This document shows positions 8,875 to 17,523 of a stretch of DNA of 64,000 nt, piece after piece. The stretch is from Cellulomonas sp. Its GTDB lineage: Bacteria; Actinomycetota; Actinomycetes; Actinomycetales; Cellulomonadaceae. A program made the translations under genes and the position numbers. Where the stretch lies: NCBI RefSeq assembly GCF_015234515.1, contig NZ_JADGMY010000029.1, positions 1-64,000 of the forward strand, in the 5' to 3' direction. Within the stretch, counting starts at the first letter, position 1. Each line of letters starts with the position of its first letter. The notes beneath the pieces are model-generated. The model ran no database searches. It saw nothing but the letters and a program-made list of their open reading frames with translations, and had not been told where the DNA came from.

Positions 8875-10877
8875 GCGCCACGGCGAAGGAACCGCGCGCC
8901 GGCAGTGCCGCACCCGCGGGTCCGCCCCCGGGCGGCCCGCGCGGCGGCCACATGGGGCCAGGGCTCGGTATGCCCGGGCAGAAGTCGATGGACTTCCGGG
9001 GTTCCCTGCGCCGCCTGCTCACCGTGCTGCGCCCCGAGCGCGCACGGCTCGTCGCGGTCCTGGTGCTGGGCACGTTGTCCGTCGCGGCGGCGGTCGCCGG
9101 ACCCAAGCTGCTCGGCAACGCCACCGACGTGCTGTTCGAGGGCGTCGTCTCGCGCCAGCTCGGGCAGGTCGTCCCGGCGGGCGCGTCGCAGGCGCAGGCC
9201 GTCGAGGCGCTGCGGGCCGCCGGGCAGAACCAGCTCGCCGAGCTCGTCGGCGGCATGGCGCAGCTGACCGTCGGGGCCGGCGTCGACTTCGAGCGCCTCG
9301 GCTCGATCCTGCTCGTCGTGCTGGCCGTGTACGTCGCGGCGTTCCTCTTCGCCTGGCTCCAGGGCCGATTGACCGCACGCGCGGTGCAGAACACCGTCCG
9401 CCGGATGCGGTCGCAGGTCGAGGAGAAGCTCGCGCGCGTCCCGCTGTCGTACTTCGACCAGCAGCCGCGCGGCGAGCTGCTCTCCCGCGTGACCAACGAC
9501 ATCGACAACGTCGCCCAGACGGTGCAGCAGACCCTGTCGCAGCTCGTGACCTCGGTGCTCACCGTCGTGGGGGTCCTGGCGATGATGTTCTGGATCTCCC
9601 CGCTGCTGGCAGTCGTCGCCCTCGTCACCGTCCCGCTGTCCGTCGTCATCGCCGCGGCCATCGCCAAGCGCTCGCAGCCGCAGTTCGTCGAGCAGTGGGC
9701 CTGGACCGGCAAGCTCAACGCGCACATCGAGGAGATGTTCACCGGGCACGCGCTCGTGACCGTCTTCGGGCGTCAGGAGGAGGCCGCCGCGACGTTCGCC
9801 GAGCGCAACGAGCGGCTCTACGAGTCGTCGTTCCGGGCGCAGTTCATCTCCGGGATCATCCAGCCGGCCCTCGGGTTCGTCGCGAACCTCAACTACCTCG
9901 TGGTGGCGGTGGTCGGCGGCCTGCGCGTCGCGTCGGGCACGATGACGCTCGGTGACGTCCAGGCGTTCATCCAGTACTCGCGGCAGTTCACGCAGCCGAT
10001 CACGCAGATCGCGTCCATGGCGAACCTGCTGCAGTCGGGTGTCGCGTCGGCCGAGCGCGTCTTCGAGCTCCTGGACGCGGACGAGCAGTCGCCGGACCCC
10101 GCGCAGCCGGTCGCCCTCCCGGCCCGCGTGCGGGGGCGGGTCGCGTTCGAGGACGTGTCGTTCCGTTACGAGCCCGACACCCCCCTGATCGAGCACCTGT
10201 CGGTCGTCGCGGAGCCCGGCCAGACCGTCGCGATCGTCGGGCCGACCGGCGCGGGCAAGACCACGCTGGTCAACCTCGTGATGCGGTTCTACGAGGTCGA
10301 CGACGGGCGGATCACGCTCGACGGCGTGGACACCCGGGACCTCACGCGCGACGCGCTGCGCTCCCAGATGGGCATGGTCCTGCAGGACACGTGGCTGTAC
10401 AAGGGGACCATCGCGGAGAACATCGCCTACGGCGTCGACGACGCGACGCACGTGCAGATCGTCGAGGCCGCCGTCGCGACGCACGTCGACCGCTTCGTGC
10501 GGACGCTGCCCGAGGGGTACGAGACCGTCCTGGACGACGAGGGCGGGGCGGTGTCCGCAGGCGAGAAGCAGCTGCTGACGATCGCGCGCGCGTTCCTCGC
10601 CGACCCGGCCATCCTCATCCTCGACGAGGCGACGTCGTCCGTCGACACGCGCACCGAGGTGCTCGTGCAGCACGCGATGAACGCCCTGCGCGTGGGGCGC
10701 ACGTCGTTCGTCATCGCGCACCGCCTGTCGACGATCCGCGACGCGGACGTCATCCTCGTGATGGAGCACGGGCAGATCGTCGAGAAGGGCAGCCACGGCG
10801 AGCTCCTCGCGGCGGGCGGGGCCTACGCGCGGCTCTACGAGAGCCAGTTCGCCGCCGCGGTGGCCCCTGTCGACTGA
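8871..10877 (+). CDS. ABC exporter half-transporter with intact catalytic Glu
   Basis: A 668-residue partner of the preceding gene, starting at an ATGA overlap (8871-8874), so the two are translationally coupled. It has a Gly/Pro-rich cytoplasmic N-terminus of about 40 residues, a longer periphery between helices 1 and 2, and an ATPase domain with Walker A GPTGAGKT, Walker B with catalytic Glu (LILDEATSSVD) and switch His (IAHRLSTI). Its signature is altered to VSAGEKQ. Together with the partner this yields one complete site (this Walker A/B with the partner's LSGGQ) and one degenerate site. Confidence 0.93.
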   Translation: MSATAKEPRAGSAAPAGPPPGGPRGGHMGPGLGMPGQKSMDFRGSLRRLLTVLRPERARLVAVLVLGTLSVAAAVAGPKLLGNATDVLFEGVVSRQLGQVVPAGASQAQAVEALRAAGQNQLAELVGGMAQLTVGAGVDFERLGSILLVVLAVYVAAFLFAWLQGRLTARAVQNTVRRMRSQVEEKLARVPLSYFDQQPRGELLSRVTNDIDNVAQTVQQTLSQLVTSVLTVVGVLAMMFWISPLLAVVALVTVPLSVVIAAAIAKRSQPQFVEQWAWTGKLNAHIEEMFTGHALVTVFGRQEEAAATFAERNERLYESSFRAQFISGIIQPALGFVANLNYLVVAVVGGLRVASGTMTLGDVQAFIQYSRQFTQPITQIASMANLLQSGVASAERVFELLDADEQSPDPAQPVALPARVRGRVAFEDVSFRYEPDTPLIEHLSVVAEPGQTVAIVGPTGAGKTTLVNLVMRFYEVDDGRITLDGVDTRDLTRDALRSQMGMVLQDTWLYKGTIAENIAYGVDDATHVQIVEAAVATHVDRFVRTLPEGYETVLDDEGGAVSAGEKQLLTIARAFLADPAILILDEATSSVDTRTEVLVQHAMNALRVGRTSFVIAHRLSTIRDADVILVMEHGQIVEKGSHGELLAAGGAYARLYESQFAAAVAPVD

Positions 10878-10927
10878 CGCGGCACGCGTGGCTGGTGGTC
10901 GACGGTCGGTCACGTCGACGGTCGATG

Positions 10928-10942
10928 AGGGGCGTCGCCCCT
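10928..10942 (+). terminator. Short hairpin after ABC exporter operon
   Basis: A 6-bp GC stem with a 3-base loop (AGGGGC/GCCCCT), 50 bases after the exporter stop. It is preceded by an 11-bp direct repeat (10899-10909 and 10914-10924). A terminator role is plausible but weakly supported. Confidence 0.3.
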
Positions 10943-11028
10943 GACCCGAAGGTCCCACGGGGGCCTGCCGGCTGCGACGTAACGTCGAGTGGGACGACGT
11001 ACCCGCCACGCGACGAGAGGGTCGACCC

Positions 11029-12564
11029 ATCAGCTCCACCGCAGCCGCCGCACCCACGCACCGGACGCCGGGACCGAACCGTGGGAGCGGGCTCCCGCGT
11101 GCGGAGCGGCTACGCCGCCCGAGCCGACAGACCATCGGTCTGGTCGTCGGTCCGGTGCTCGCGGCGATCGTCGCCTGGGTGATGCCGGACATGCCGCCCG
11201 AGGCCGCGGGTGCGCCCGCGTACGCCGGGGCGGTGACCGCAGCGACGCTCGTCCTCATGGGCGTGTGGTGGATGACCGAGGCGCTGCCGCTGGCCGTGAC
11301 CGCCCTGCTGCCGCTGGTCGTGATGCCGGTCGCCGGCGTCGCGCCCGTCGCGGACGTCGCGGCGCCCTACGCCAACAAGGTCATCTTCCTGTTCCTCGGC
11401 GGGTTCGTCCTCGCCATCGCGCTGCAGCGGTGGGACGTGCACCTGCGCATCGCCCTGGGGGTGGTGCGCCTGGTGGGCACCGCGCCGCGCCGCCTGGTGC
11501 TGGGGATGATGGTGGCGACCGCGCTGCTGAGCATGTGGGTGTCGAACACCGCGACGGCCGTGATGATGCTGCCCATCGGTGTGTCGGTGCTCGCGCTGCT
11601 GGGGCGTGAGCGCGGCGGCGTCGACGCTCGCCTATCCGCCGCACTGATGCTCGGCATCGCGTACGCCGCCACGATCGGGTCGTTCGGCACGATCATCGCC
11701 AGCCCGCCCAACGCGCTGCTCGTCGGCTACATGTCCGAGACGTACGGCATCGAGATCTCCTTCGGCGAGTGGATGGCGGTGGGGTTGCCGCTGTCGGTGG
11801 TGTTCCTGCTGATCGCGTGGCTGGTGCTGACCCGTGTGGTCTTCCGGATCGACCCGGAGCCCTTGTGCGACGACGACTCGGTGGTGAGGGCGGAGCTCGC
11901 CAGGCTCGGGCCGATGGGACACCCGCAGCGTCGCGTCGTGGTGGTCTTCGCACTGGCGGCGCTCTCGTGGATCGCGCTGCCCCTGGTCTGGCGCGGTACC
12001 CCGGTGACGGACGAGGTGGTCGCGATCCTCGTCGCCGTCCTGCTGTTCCTGCTGCCGTCGGGCGACGACTGTGGCGGCCGGCTGCTCGACTGGTCGGACA
12101 CGCGCGAGCTGCCGTGGGGCATCCTGCTGCTGTTCGGCGGCGGGCTGGCGCTCGCGTCGCAGATCACGTCGTCGGGCCTGTCGCAGTGGATCGGTGAGCG
12201 GGCGAACGGCCTGGACGGCCTGCCGACCGTGCTGGTCGTCGCGGTGGTCTGCCTGCTGACGGTGGCGATGACGGAGTTCATGTCGAACACCGCGACCGCC
12301 GCGACCCTCCTGCCCATCATGAGCACGGTCGGGGTGGCCCTCGGCTACGGGCCGCTGCTGCTCGCGGTCCCGGTCGCCCTGGCGGCCGGGTGCACGTTCA
12401 TGATGCCGGCGGCCACGCCGCCCAACGCCATCGCGTACTCCTCGGGATACGTGCGGGTTCCCGACATGATCCGGGCGGGGGCGCCGCTGAGCGTGGCGTC
12501 CGTGCTGCTGGTGACGCTCACGGTCACGACCCTCGCGTCGTGGGTGCTGGGGATCCCTGCCTGA
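11029..12564 (+). CDS. DASS/SLC13-type divalent anion:sodium symporter, probable ATC start
   Basis: About 511 residues with some 11-12 membrane helices. The family hallmarks are the two SNT motifs, SMWVSNTATAVMMLPIG and EFMSNTATAATLLPIM, each in a re-entrant hairpin, and the WWMTEALPL stretch. Members carry dicarboxylates, sulfate or phosphate with sodium. The usual first helix (QTIGLVVGPVLAAIVAW) begins upstream of the first GTG at 11155. Between the in-frame stop at 10942-10944 and 11155 there is no ATG, GTG or TTG. The only well-placed initiation site is ATC 11029, with GAGAGG at 11015-11020, giving an N-terminus SSTAAAAPTH. Either ATC is the real start, or the gene has lost its start codon and uses GTG 11155. 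Confidence 0.85.
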   Translation: MSSTAAAAPTHRTPGPNRGSGLPRAERLRRPSRQTIGLVVGPVLAAIVAWVMPDMPPEAAGAPAYAGAVTAATLVLMGVWWMTEALPLAVTALLPLVVMPVAGVAPVADVAAPYANKVIFLFLGGFVLAIALQRWDVHLRIALGVVRLVGTAPRRLVLGMMVATALLSMWVSNTATAVMMLPIGVSVLALLGRERGGVDARLSAALMLGIAYAATIGSFGTIIASPPNALLVGYMSETYGIEISFGEWMAVGLPLSVVFLLIAWLVLTRVVFRIDPEPLCDDDSVVRAELARLGPMGHPQRRVVVVFALAALSWIALPLVWRGTPVTDEVVAILVAVLLFLLPSGDDCGGRLLDWSDTRELPWGILLLFGGGLALASQITSSGLSQWIGERANGLDGLPTVLVVAVVCLLTVAMTEFMSNTATAATLLPIMSTVGVALGYGPLLLAVPVALAAGCTFMMPAATPPNAIAYSSGYVRVPDMIRAGAPLSVASVLLVTLTVTTLASWVLGIPA

Positions 12565-12649
12565 GAATGAGAGTCTGTGCACCGGTGCGACGACGCCCGT
12601 CCTGTGGCGTGGTCGCCGACCGCTTCGTCCCCATGTCCTGAGGAGCCGT

Positions 12650-13939
12650 ATGACCGCCCAGCCGAACCCGTCCGCCGCCGTGGCCAGTGCGGCCGCCGCC
12701 GATCCCGCGGTCGCGCACCGCACCCGGACGCGCACGGTGCAGCTGCTCGACGCCGCCGGCACGCCGCTGGCCGGGGCGTCCGTCACGGTGGAGCAGACGG
12801 GTCACGGGCTCGGCTTCGGGTGCATCGGGTTCGACGAGGTGCACCGTGCGGCCCGTCGGCTCGCCGGCAAGCCGTTCACGGCGGCGGAGGAGGAGCTGCA
12901 CGAGCGGCTCGACGCGCTGTGGTTCGACCTGTTCGACACCGCGACCCTGCCGTTCTACTGGGGCACGTTCGAGCCCGAGGAGGGCAAGCCGCGCACGGCT
13001 GCGCTGCGTGCCGCGGCCGAGCACTTCGTCTCACGCGGGGCCCGCGTGAAGGGCCACCCGCTGGTGTGGCACACGGTCGCCCCGCAGTGGCTGGTGCCCA
13101 AGCCTGACGACGAGGTGCTGCGGCTCCTGCGCGCCCGCGTCCAGCGGGACGCGTCGGAGTTCGCCGGGCTCGTCGACACGTGGGACGCGATCAACGAGGT
13201 CGTGATCATGCCCGTCTTCACCAAGGACGACAACGCCGTGACGCGCGTCGCCAAGACCGTGGGCCGCGTCGGGATGGTGCGCCTGGCGTTCGAGGAGGCG
13301 CGGGCGGCCAACCCGTCGGCGACGCTGCTGCTCAACGACTTCGACATGTCCGCGGACTACGAGCACCTCATCGAGGAGTGCCTGGCCGCCGGCATCCGCA
13401 TCGACGCGCTCGGTCTGCAGAGCCACATGCACCAGGGCACGTGGGGCAAGGAGAAGACGCTCGACGTGCTCGAGCGCTTCGGCCGGTTCGGTCTGCCGCT
13501 GCACTTCACGGAGATCACCCTGATGTCCGGGGAGCTCATGCCCAAGCACCTGGACGACCTGAACGACCACCAGGTCGAGCAGTGGCCCAGCACGCCCGAC
13601 GGCCTCGAGCGCCAGGCGCAGGACGCCGTCGAGCTCTACTCCACGCTCGTCGCGGACCCGCGCGTGCAGGTCATCACGTACTGGGGGCTCTCGGACCACG
13701 GCATGTGGCTCAACGCACCCGGCGGTCTCGTGTTCGCCGACGGGACGCCCAAGCCGTCGTACGACGCGCTGCGCGGCCTGATCCGCGGGCAGTGGTGGCT
13801 CGCGCCGACGACCGTCACCACCGGCGACGACGGGCGTGTCGCGATCAGCGGGATGCCCGGACGGTACGTCGTCGAGGTCGACGGCGTCCGCCACGAGGTG
13901 GCGCTCGGCGACGACGGGACGGACGTCGTCGTGCGATGA
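12650..13939 (+). CDS. Cytoplasmic GH10 family endo-1,4-beta-xylanase
   Basis: A 429-residue glycoside hydrolase family 10 enzyme, which cleaves internal beta-1,4-xylosidic bonds with retention. The acid/base Glu is E183 (DAINEVV) and the nucleophile is E288 (LHFTEITL). Substrate-subsite motifs KGHPLVWH and LGLQSHMH are present. The barrel is flanked by N-terminal (about 25-60) and C-terminal (after about 385) beta-strand stretches that may form one accessory beta-sandwich. There is no signal peptide or carbohydrate-binding module, so the enzyme probably works inside the cell on imported oligosaccharides. GAGGAG at 12640-12645 supports ATG 12650. The stop overlaps the start of an MFS transporter (ATGA). 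Confidence 0.92.
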   Translation: MTAQPNPSAAVASAAAADPAVAHRTRTRTVQLLDAAGTPLAGASVTVEQTGHGLGFGCIGFDEVHRAARRLAGKPFTAAEEELHERLDALWFDLFDTATLPFYWGTFEPEEGKPRTAALRAAAEHFVSRGARVKGHPLVWHTVAPQWLVPKPDDEVLRLLRARVQRDASEFAGLVDTWDAINEVVIMPVFTKDDNAVTRVAKTVGRVGMVRLAFEEARAANPSATLLLNDFDMSADYEHLIEECLAAGIRIDALGLQSHMHQGTWGKEKTLDVLERFGRFGLPLHFTEITLMSGELMPKHLDDLNDHQVEQWPSTPDGLERQAQDAVELYSTLVADPRVQVITYWGLSDHGMWLNAPGGLVFADGTPKPSYDALRGLIRGQWWLAPTTVTTGDDGRVAISGMPGRYVVEVDGVRHEVALGDDGTDVVVR

Positions 13940-15228
13940 GCACGCCGGACGTGCCGCCGTCGGGTCCCGGGCCCGCGGCCGCCCGGCCCCGTCTGGTGCG
14001 CGACCGCACCACCGTCGGGCTCTACACCCCGTACGTCGCGTGGGGGTGGGTCCTCTACTCCTTCAACCCGTCGGTCCCGCTGCTCGCCGACGAGCTGCGC
14101 ATCAGCGGCGCGCAGGCCGGGCTGCACGGCACGGCGATGGCCGCGGGGTCCCTGCTGGCCTCCGGGGTCGTGCCGAGGTCGGTGCGCAGGGTGGGGCGCC
14201 GCGGCACGATCGTCGTGCTGGCGCTCCTCGTGGCGGTCGGCGTGGCCGGCCTGGTGCTGGCGCAGTCGCTGCCGTGGACGCTCGGATCGATCCTCGTGGC
14301 GGCGCTCGGCGGGTCGGGCGCCATCGCCGCCGTGCAGGTCGGGCTCGCCGACCACACCGGTGCGGCCGCGTCGGCGGCCATCACGGAGGCCAACGGCGTC
14401 GGCTCGTCCGTGGGACTCGTCGGGCCGCTGGCCGTCGGGGCGTGCGTCGCCGCCGGCTGGGGGTGGCGTCCGGGTGTCGCGGTGGCGATCGTGCTCGGCG
14501 TCGTCGCGGCCGTCGTCGTCGCCCGGTTGCCGGACTCCACGGCCCTGCCCGCGCGGCGCCGCCGTGGAAGGCCCCCGGTGCCCGAGCCCGCGGCTCACGA
14601 CCAGGTGGCCACCGCGCCGCAGGACGCCGACACCCCGCACCGCCGCGGGCTGCGCCCGTCGACGCTGTTCCTCGCCGCGCTCGTCGCCGCGGTCGCGCTC
14701 GAGAACGCCACCACCTACTGGGCGGCCGACCTCGTCGTCACCCGCACCGACGCGGGTCCCGGCATCGCGACGGCCACCACCGCCGGCTTGGTGGCCGGCA
14801 TGTCCGCCATCCGCTTCGTCACCGGGCCGCTGTCGTTGCGGGTCGCACCGGTGCACGTGCTCGCCGCGTCGTTCGTGGTCGCGATCGGCGGGTGGGCCGT
14901 GCTGTGGACCGCGACCGACGCGCGGGTCGCGCTGGCCGGGCTCGTGCTCGCCGGCATCGGCTACGGCGCGCAGTACCCGCTGTCGATCGCCCTGCTGCTC
15001 GCCGTGACCCCGGGCCGTCGTGACCGCGCGCAGGCGCACGCGACGCTCGCCGGGGCGCTCGCGCTGGGCGTGGCGCCGTTCCTCCTCGGGGCGCTGGGCG
15101 ACGCGGTCGGCGCGCACCTCGCGTTCCTCGTCGTCCCGGTGCTCGCCCTCGCGGGTGCCGTGGCGGCCGCGGCGGGTGGACGGCTCGCCCGACGCGACGG
15201 ATCCGCGAGCGTCCTGACCCGTGCCTGA
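13936..15228 (+). CDS. MFS transporter coupled to xylanase gene
   Basis: A 430-residue major facilitator protein with about 12 membrane segments and a charged central loop after helix 6. The start ATG overlaps the xylanase stop by 4 bases, so the two proteins are made together; import of xylo-oligosaccharides or export of a product is the natural guess, not shown. The next gene is a close paralogue: both share VRDRxTxGLYTPYV, WGWxLYSFNPSVPLLADEL, SAAITEANGVGSS and ENATTYWAxDLV. Confidence 0.88.
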   Translation: MSTPDVPPSGPGPAAARPRLVRDRTTVGLYTPYVAWGWVLYSFNPSVPLLADELRISGAQAGLHGTAMAAGSLLASGVVPRSVRRVGRRGTIVVLALLVAVGVAGLVLAQSLPWTLGSILVAALGGSGAIAAVQVGLADHTGAAASAAITEANGVGSSVGLVGPLAVGACVAAGWGWRPGVAVAIVLGVVAAVVVARLPDSTALPARRRRGRPPVPEPAAHDQVATAPQDADTPHRRGLRPSTLFLAALVAAVALENATTYWAADLVVTRTDAGPGIATATTAGLVAGMSAIRFVTGPLSLRVAPVHVLAASFVVAIGGWAVLWTATDARVALAGLVLAGIGYGAQYPLSIALLLAVTPGRRDRAQAHATLAGALALGVAPFLLGALGDAVGAHLAFLVVPVLALAGAVAAAAGGRLARRDGSASVLTRA

Positions 15229-15310
15229 GCACGCGGCTGCGGGCCCCGCACGTGCGGCGGTGCGACGAACGTCACCGGCGTCGGTCGTCCAGCCGGCACG
15301 GTCTGGCGAC

Positions 15311-15316
15311 GATGCT
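15311..15316 (+). promoter_or_regulatory. Possible -10 (GATGCT) for second MFS gene
   Basis: GATGCT ends 6 nt before ATG 15323, matching the leaderless spacing of this window except for G in place of the first T. Confidence 0.3.
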
Positions 15317-15322
15317 TCTGCT

Positions 15323-16651
15323 ATGCCCTCCGCGTCGACCACCGTGTCGTCCCCTGCGCGCGCCCGGTTCGTGCGCGACCGCCTGACGCTCGGCCTGTAC
15401 ACCCCGTACGTCGTGTGGGGCTGGTTGCTGTACAGCTTCAACCCCTCGGTGCCGCTCCTGGCCGACGAGCTGGGCGTCACCGCCGCTCAGGCAGGCCTGC
15501 ACGGGACCGCGATGGCCGTCGGCGGGCTGGCGACCGCGCCGCTGACGCCGCGCGCAGTGCGGCACTTCGGTCGGCGCGCGACGATCGTCGCCGCCCTGGT
15601 GCTGGTCGCCGTGGGCGTCACGGGCCTGCTGCTCGGCCCCACCCTGCCGTGGACGCTGACGGGCATGTTCGTCACCGCGGTGGGTGGGAACGTGATGATC
15701 GCCTCCACGCAGGTCGGGGTCGCGCAGCACACGGGTCCCGCCGCGTCGGCCGCGATCACGGAGGCGAACGGCGTGGGCTCGTCTCTCGGTCTGATCGGGC
15801 CGATCGCCGTCGGCGCGTGCGTCGCGGCCGGGTGGGGCTGGCGCCCCGGCGTGGCGGTGACGGCAGGCCTTGCCGTGGTGACGGCGCTGCTCGTCAGCCG
15901 GCTGCCCGCGACGCCCGCGCTGCCGCGGTGGCCGGGCAGAGCCGGACGTGCGGCCGCGGCGGACGGCGCCGTCACAGGACGTGCGGACACGGCGGACGGC
16001 GTGCCCGGGCCGAGCGCGCGGGACAGCGCTGACGTCGACGCGACCCTCGACAGGTCGGCACCGGACGCGCCCCGCGTCTCACGTCACGCCGCCCCGCTGT
16101 TCCTCGCAGCTCTCGTCGCCGCGACCGCGCTCGAGAACGCGACGACGTACTGGGCGACGGACCTCGTGCTCGCGCGCACCGACGCCGGGCCGGGCATCGC
16201 GACGGCGACGACGGCCGGACTCGTCGCGGGCATGTCGGTCATGCGGTTCATCGTCGGACCGCTGTCGCTGCGGGTGCACCCGGCGCACCTGCTCGCGGCC
16301 TCCTTCGCCATCGCGATCGCCGGGTGGGCGCTGCTGTGGACGGCGACGGACGTCGGGGTGGCCCTGACGGGCCTGGTCGTCGCGGGGTTCGGCTACGGCG
16401 CGCAGTACCCGCTGGGTGTCTCGCTGCTCCTGGCGGTGTCGCGCGGGCATGCCGACCGCGCGCAGTCGCACGCGACGCTCGCCGGCGCGCTCGCGATCGG
16501 TGTCGCGCCGTTCCTGCTGGGCGCCCTCGCCGACGCGTTCGGCACGCACCAGGCGTTCCTGCTCGTGCCGGTCGTGGCCGCGGTGGGTGTGGTCGTCGCG
16601 GTCCTCGGTGCCCGGGTCGTGCGTCACCCGGCGCGGGCCGACCTGGGATGA
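15323..16651 (+). CDS. MFS transporter, tandem paralogue
   Basis: A 442-residue major facilitator protein, highly similar along its whole length to the preceding gene, so the two arose by tandem duplication. The central loop differs most: here it is longer and rich in Asp, Ala and Arg. ATG 15323 is preferred to GTG 15221 because it matches the N-terminal length of the paralogue and sits 6 nt after a possible -10; the extra 34 residues from 15221 look like non-coding sequence and would overlap the upstream gene. Substrate unknown. Confidence 0.86.
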   Translation: MPSASTTVSSPARARFVRDRLTLGLYTPYVVWGWLLYSFNPSVPLLADELGVTAAQAGLHGTAMAVGGLATAPLTPRAVRHFGRRATIVAALVLVAVGVTGLLLGPTLPWTLTGMFVTAVGGNVMIASTQVGVAQHTGPAASAAITEANGVGSSLGLIGPIAVGACVAAGWGWRPGVAVTAGLAVVTALLVSRLPATPALPRWPGRAGRAAAADGAVTGRADTADGVPGPSARDSADVDATLDRSAPDAPRVSRHAAPLFLAALVAATALENATTYWATDLVLARTDAGPGIATATTAGLVAGMSVMRFIVGPLSLRVHPAHLLAASFAIAIAGWALLWTATDVGVALTGLVVAGFGYGAQYPLGVSLLLAVSRGHADRAQSHATLAGALAIGVAPFLLGALADAFGTHQAFLLVPVVAAVGVVVAVLGARVVRHPARADLG

Positions 16652-16652
16652 T
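16647..16652 (+). promoter_or_regulatory. Possible -10 (GATGAT) for RNA methyltransferase gene
   Basis: GATGAT ends 6 nt before GTG 16659, overlapping the stop of the upstream MFS gene. Confidence 0.3.
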
Positions 16653-16658
16653 GGCGCG

Positions 16659-17498
16659 GTGCTGCGCCCCGACGTCCAGTCCGTCACCGACCGCGACGAC
16701 CCTCGGCTGACCGACTACGTCGGGCTGACCGACGTCGCCCTGCGCACCCGGGTCGAGTCCGCGAACGGCCTGTACATCGCCGAGAGCTCGACGGTGCTGG
16801 GGCGTGCGCTGCGCGCGGGACACCGCCCGCGGTCCGTGCTGCTCGCACCGCGCTGGCTGCCCGACCTCGAGCGGATGCTCGCGGACACCCCCGGCGACGA
16901 GTCCGTGACCGTGTACGTCGCGGCCGAGCCGGTGCTGGAGGCCATCACCGGCTTCCACGTGCACCGCGGCGCTCTCGCGGCGATGCACCGGCCCACGCTG
17001 CCGGCCGTCGCGGACGTGCTGGCGTCGGCGCGCCAGGGCGCCGGGGCCAGGCGCGTCGCGGTGCTCGAGGACCTCGTCGACCACACGAACGTCGGGGCCG
17101 CCTTCCGGTCCGCCGCGGCGCTGGGGGTCGATGCCGTCCTCGTCACGCCGCGCTGCGCCGACCCGCTGTACCGGCGGTCGGTGCGGGTGTCGATGGGCAC
17201 GGTGTTCCAGGTGCCGTGGACGCGGATCGACCCGTGGCCCGAGGGGATCGTGACGTTGCGCGAGGCGGGGTTCGTCACGGCGTCGCTCGCGCTGTCCGAC
17301 GACGCGGTGACGCTCGACGACCTGGTCGCGGACCCGCCCGAGCGTCTGGCGCTGGTGCTCGGCACCGAGGGGGACGGGCTCAAGCCCGCGACGGTCGCGG
17401 CGGGGGACCTGACGGTGCGGATCCCGATGGCCGGGGGAGTGGACTCCCTCAACGTCGCGGCGGCCGCGGCCGTGGCGTTCTGGGCGACCCGGGTCTGA
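16659..17498 (+). CDS. SpoU/TrmH family RNA 2'-O-methyltransferase
   Basis: A 279-residue SPOUT-class methyltransferase, which adds a methyl group from S-adenosylmethionine to a ribose 2'-OH of rRNA or tRNA. The three SpoU motifs are visible: VLEDLVDHTNVGAAFRSAAA (motif 1 with the invariant Asn and Arg), LVLGTEGDGLK (motif 2) and VRIPMAGGVDSLNVAAAAAV (motif 3, knot). The N-terminal 110 residues form the substrate-binding part, as in TsnR/RlmB-like enzymes. The target nucleotide cannot be told from sequence. The start is GTG 16659, 7 bases after the upstream stop. Confidence 0.92.
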   Translation: MLRPDVQSVTDRDDPRLTDYVGLTDVALRTRVESANGLYIAESSTVLGRALRAGHRPRSVLLAPRWLPDLERMLADTPGDESVTVYVAAEPVLEAITGFHVHRGALAAMHRPTLPAVADVLASARQGAGARRVAVLEDLVDHTNVGAAFRSAAALGVDAVLVTPRCADPLYRRSVRVSMGTVFQVPWTRIDPWPEGIVTLREAGFVTASLALSDDAVTLDDLVADPPERLALVLGTEGDGLKPATVAAGDLTVRIPMAGGVDSLNVAAAAAVAFWATRV

Positions 17499-17523
17499 GA
17501 GGAGCCCCCGGGCCGCCCGACGC

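Noticed and set aside
12579..12588. 10-bp perfect palindrome GCACCGGTGC before the xylanase gene as an operator
   Set aside because: Short self-complementary words are expected by chance in GC-rich DNA, and no similar site was seen at related genes.
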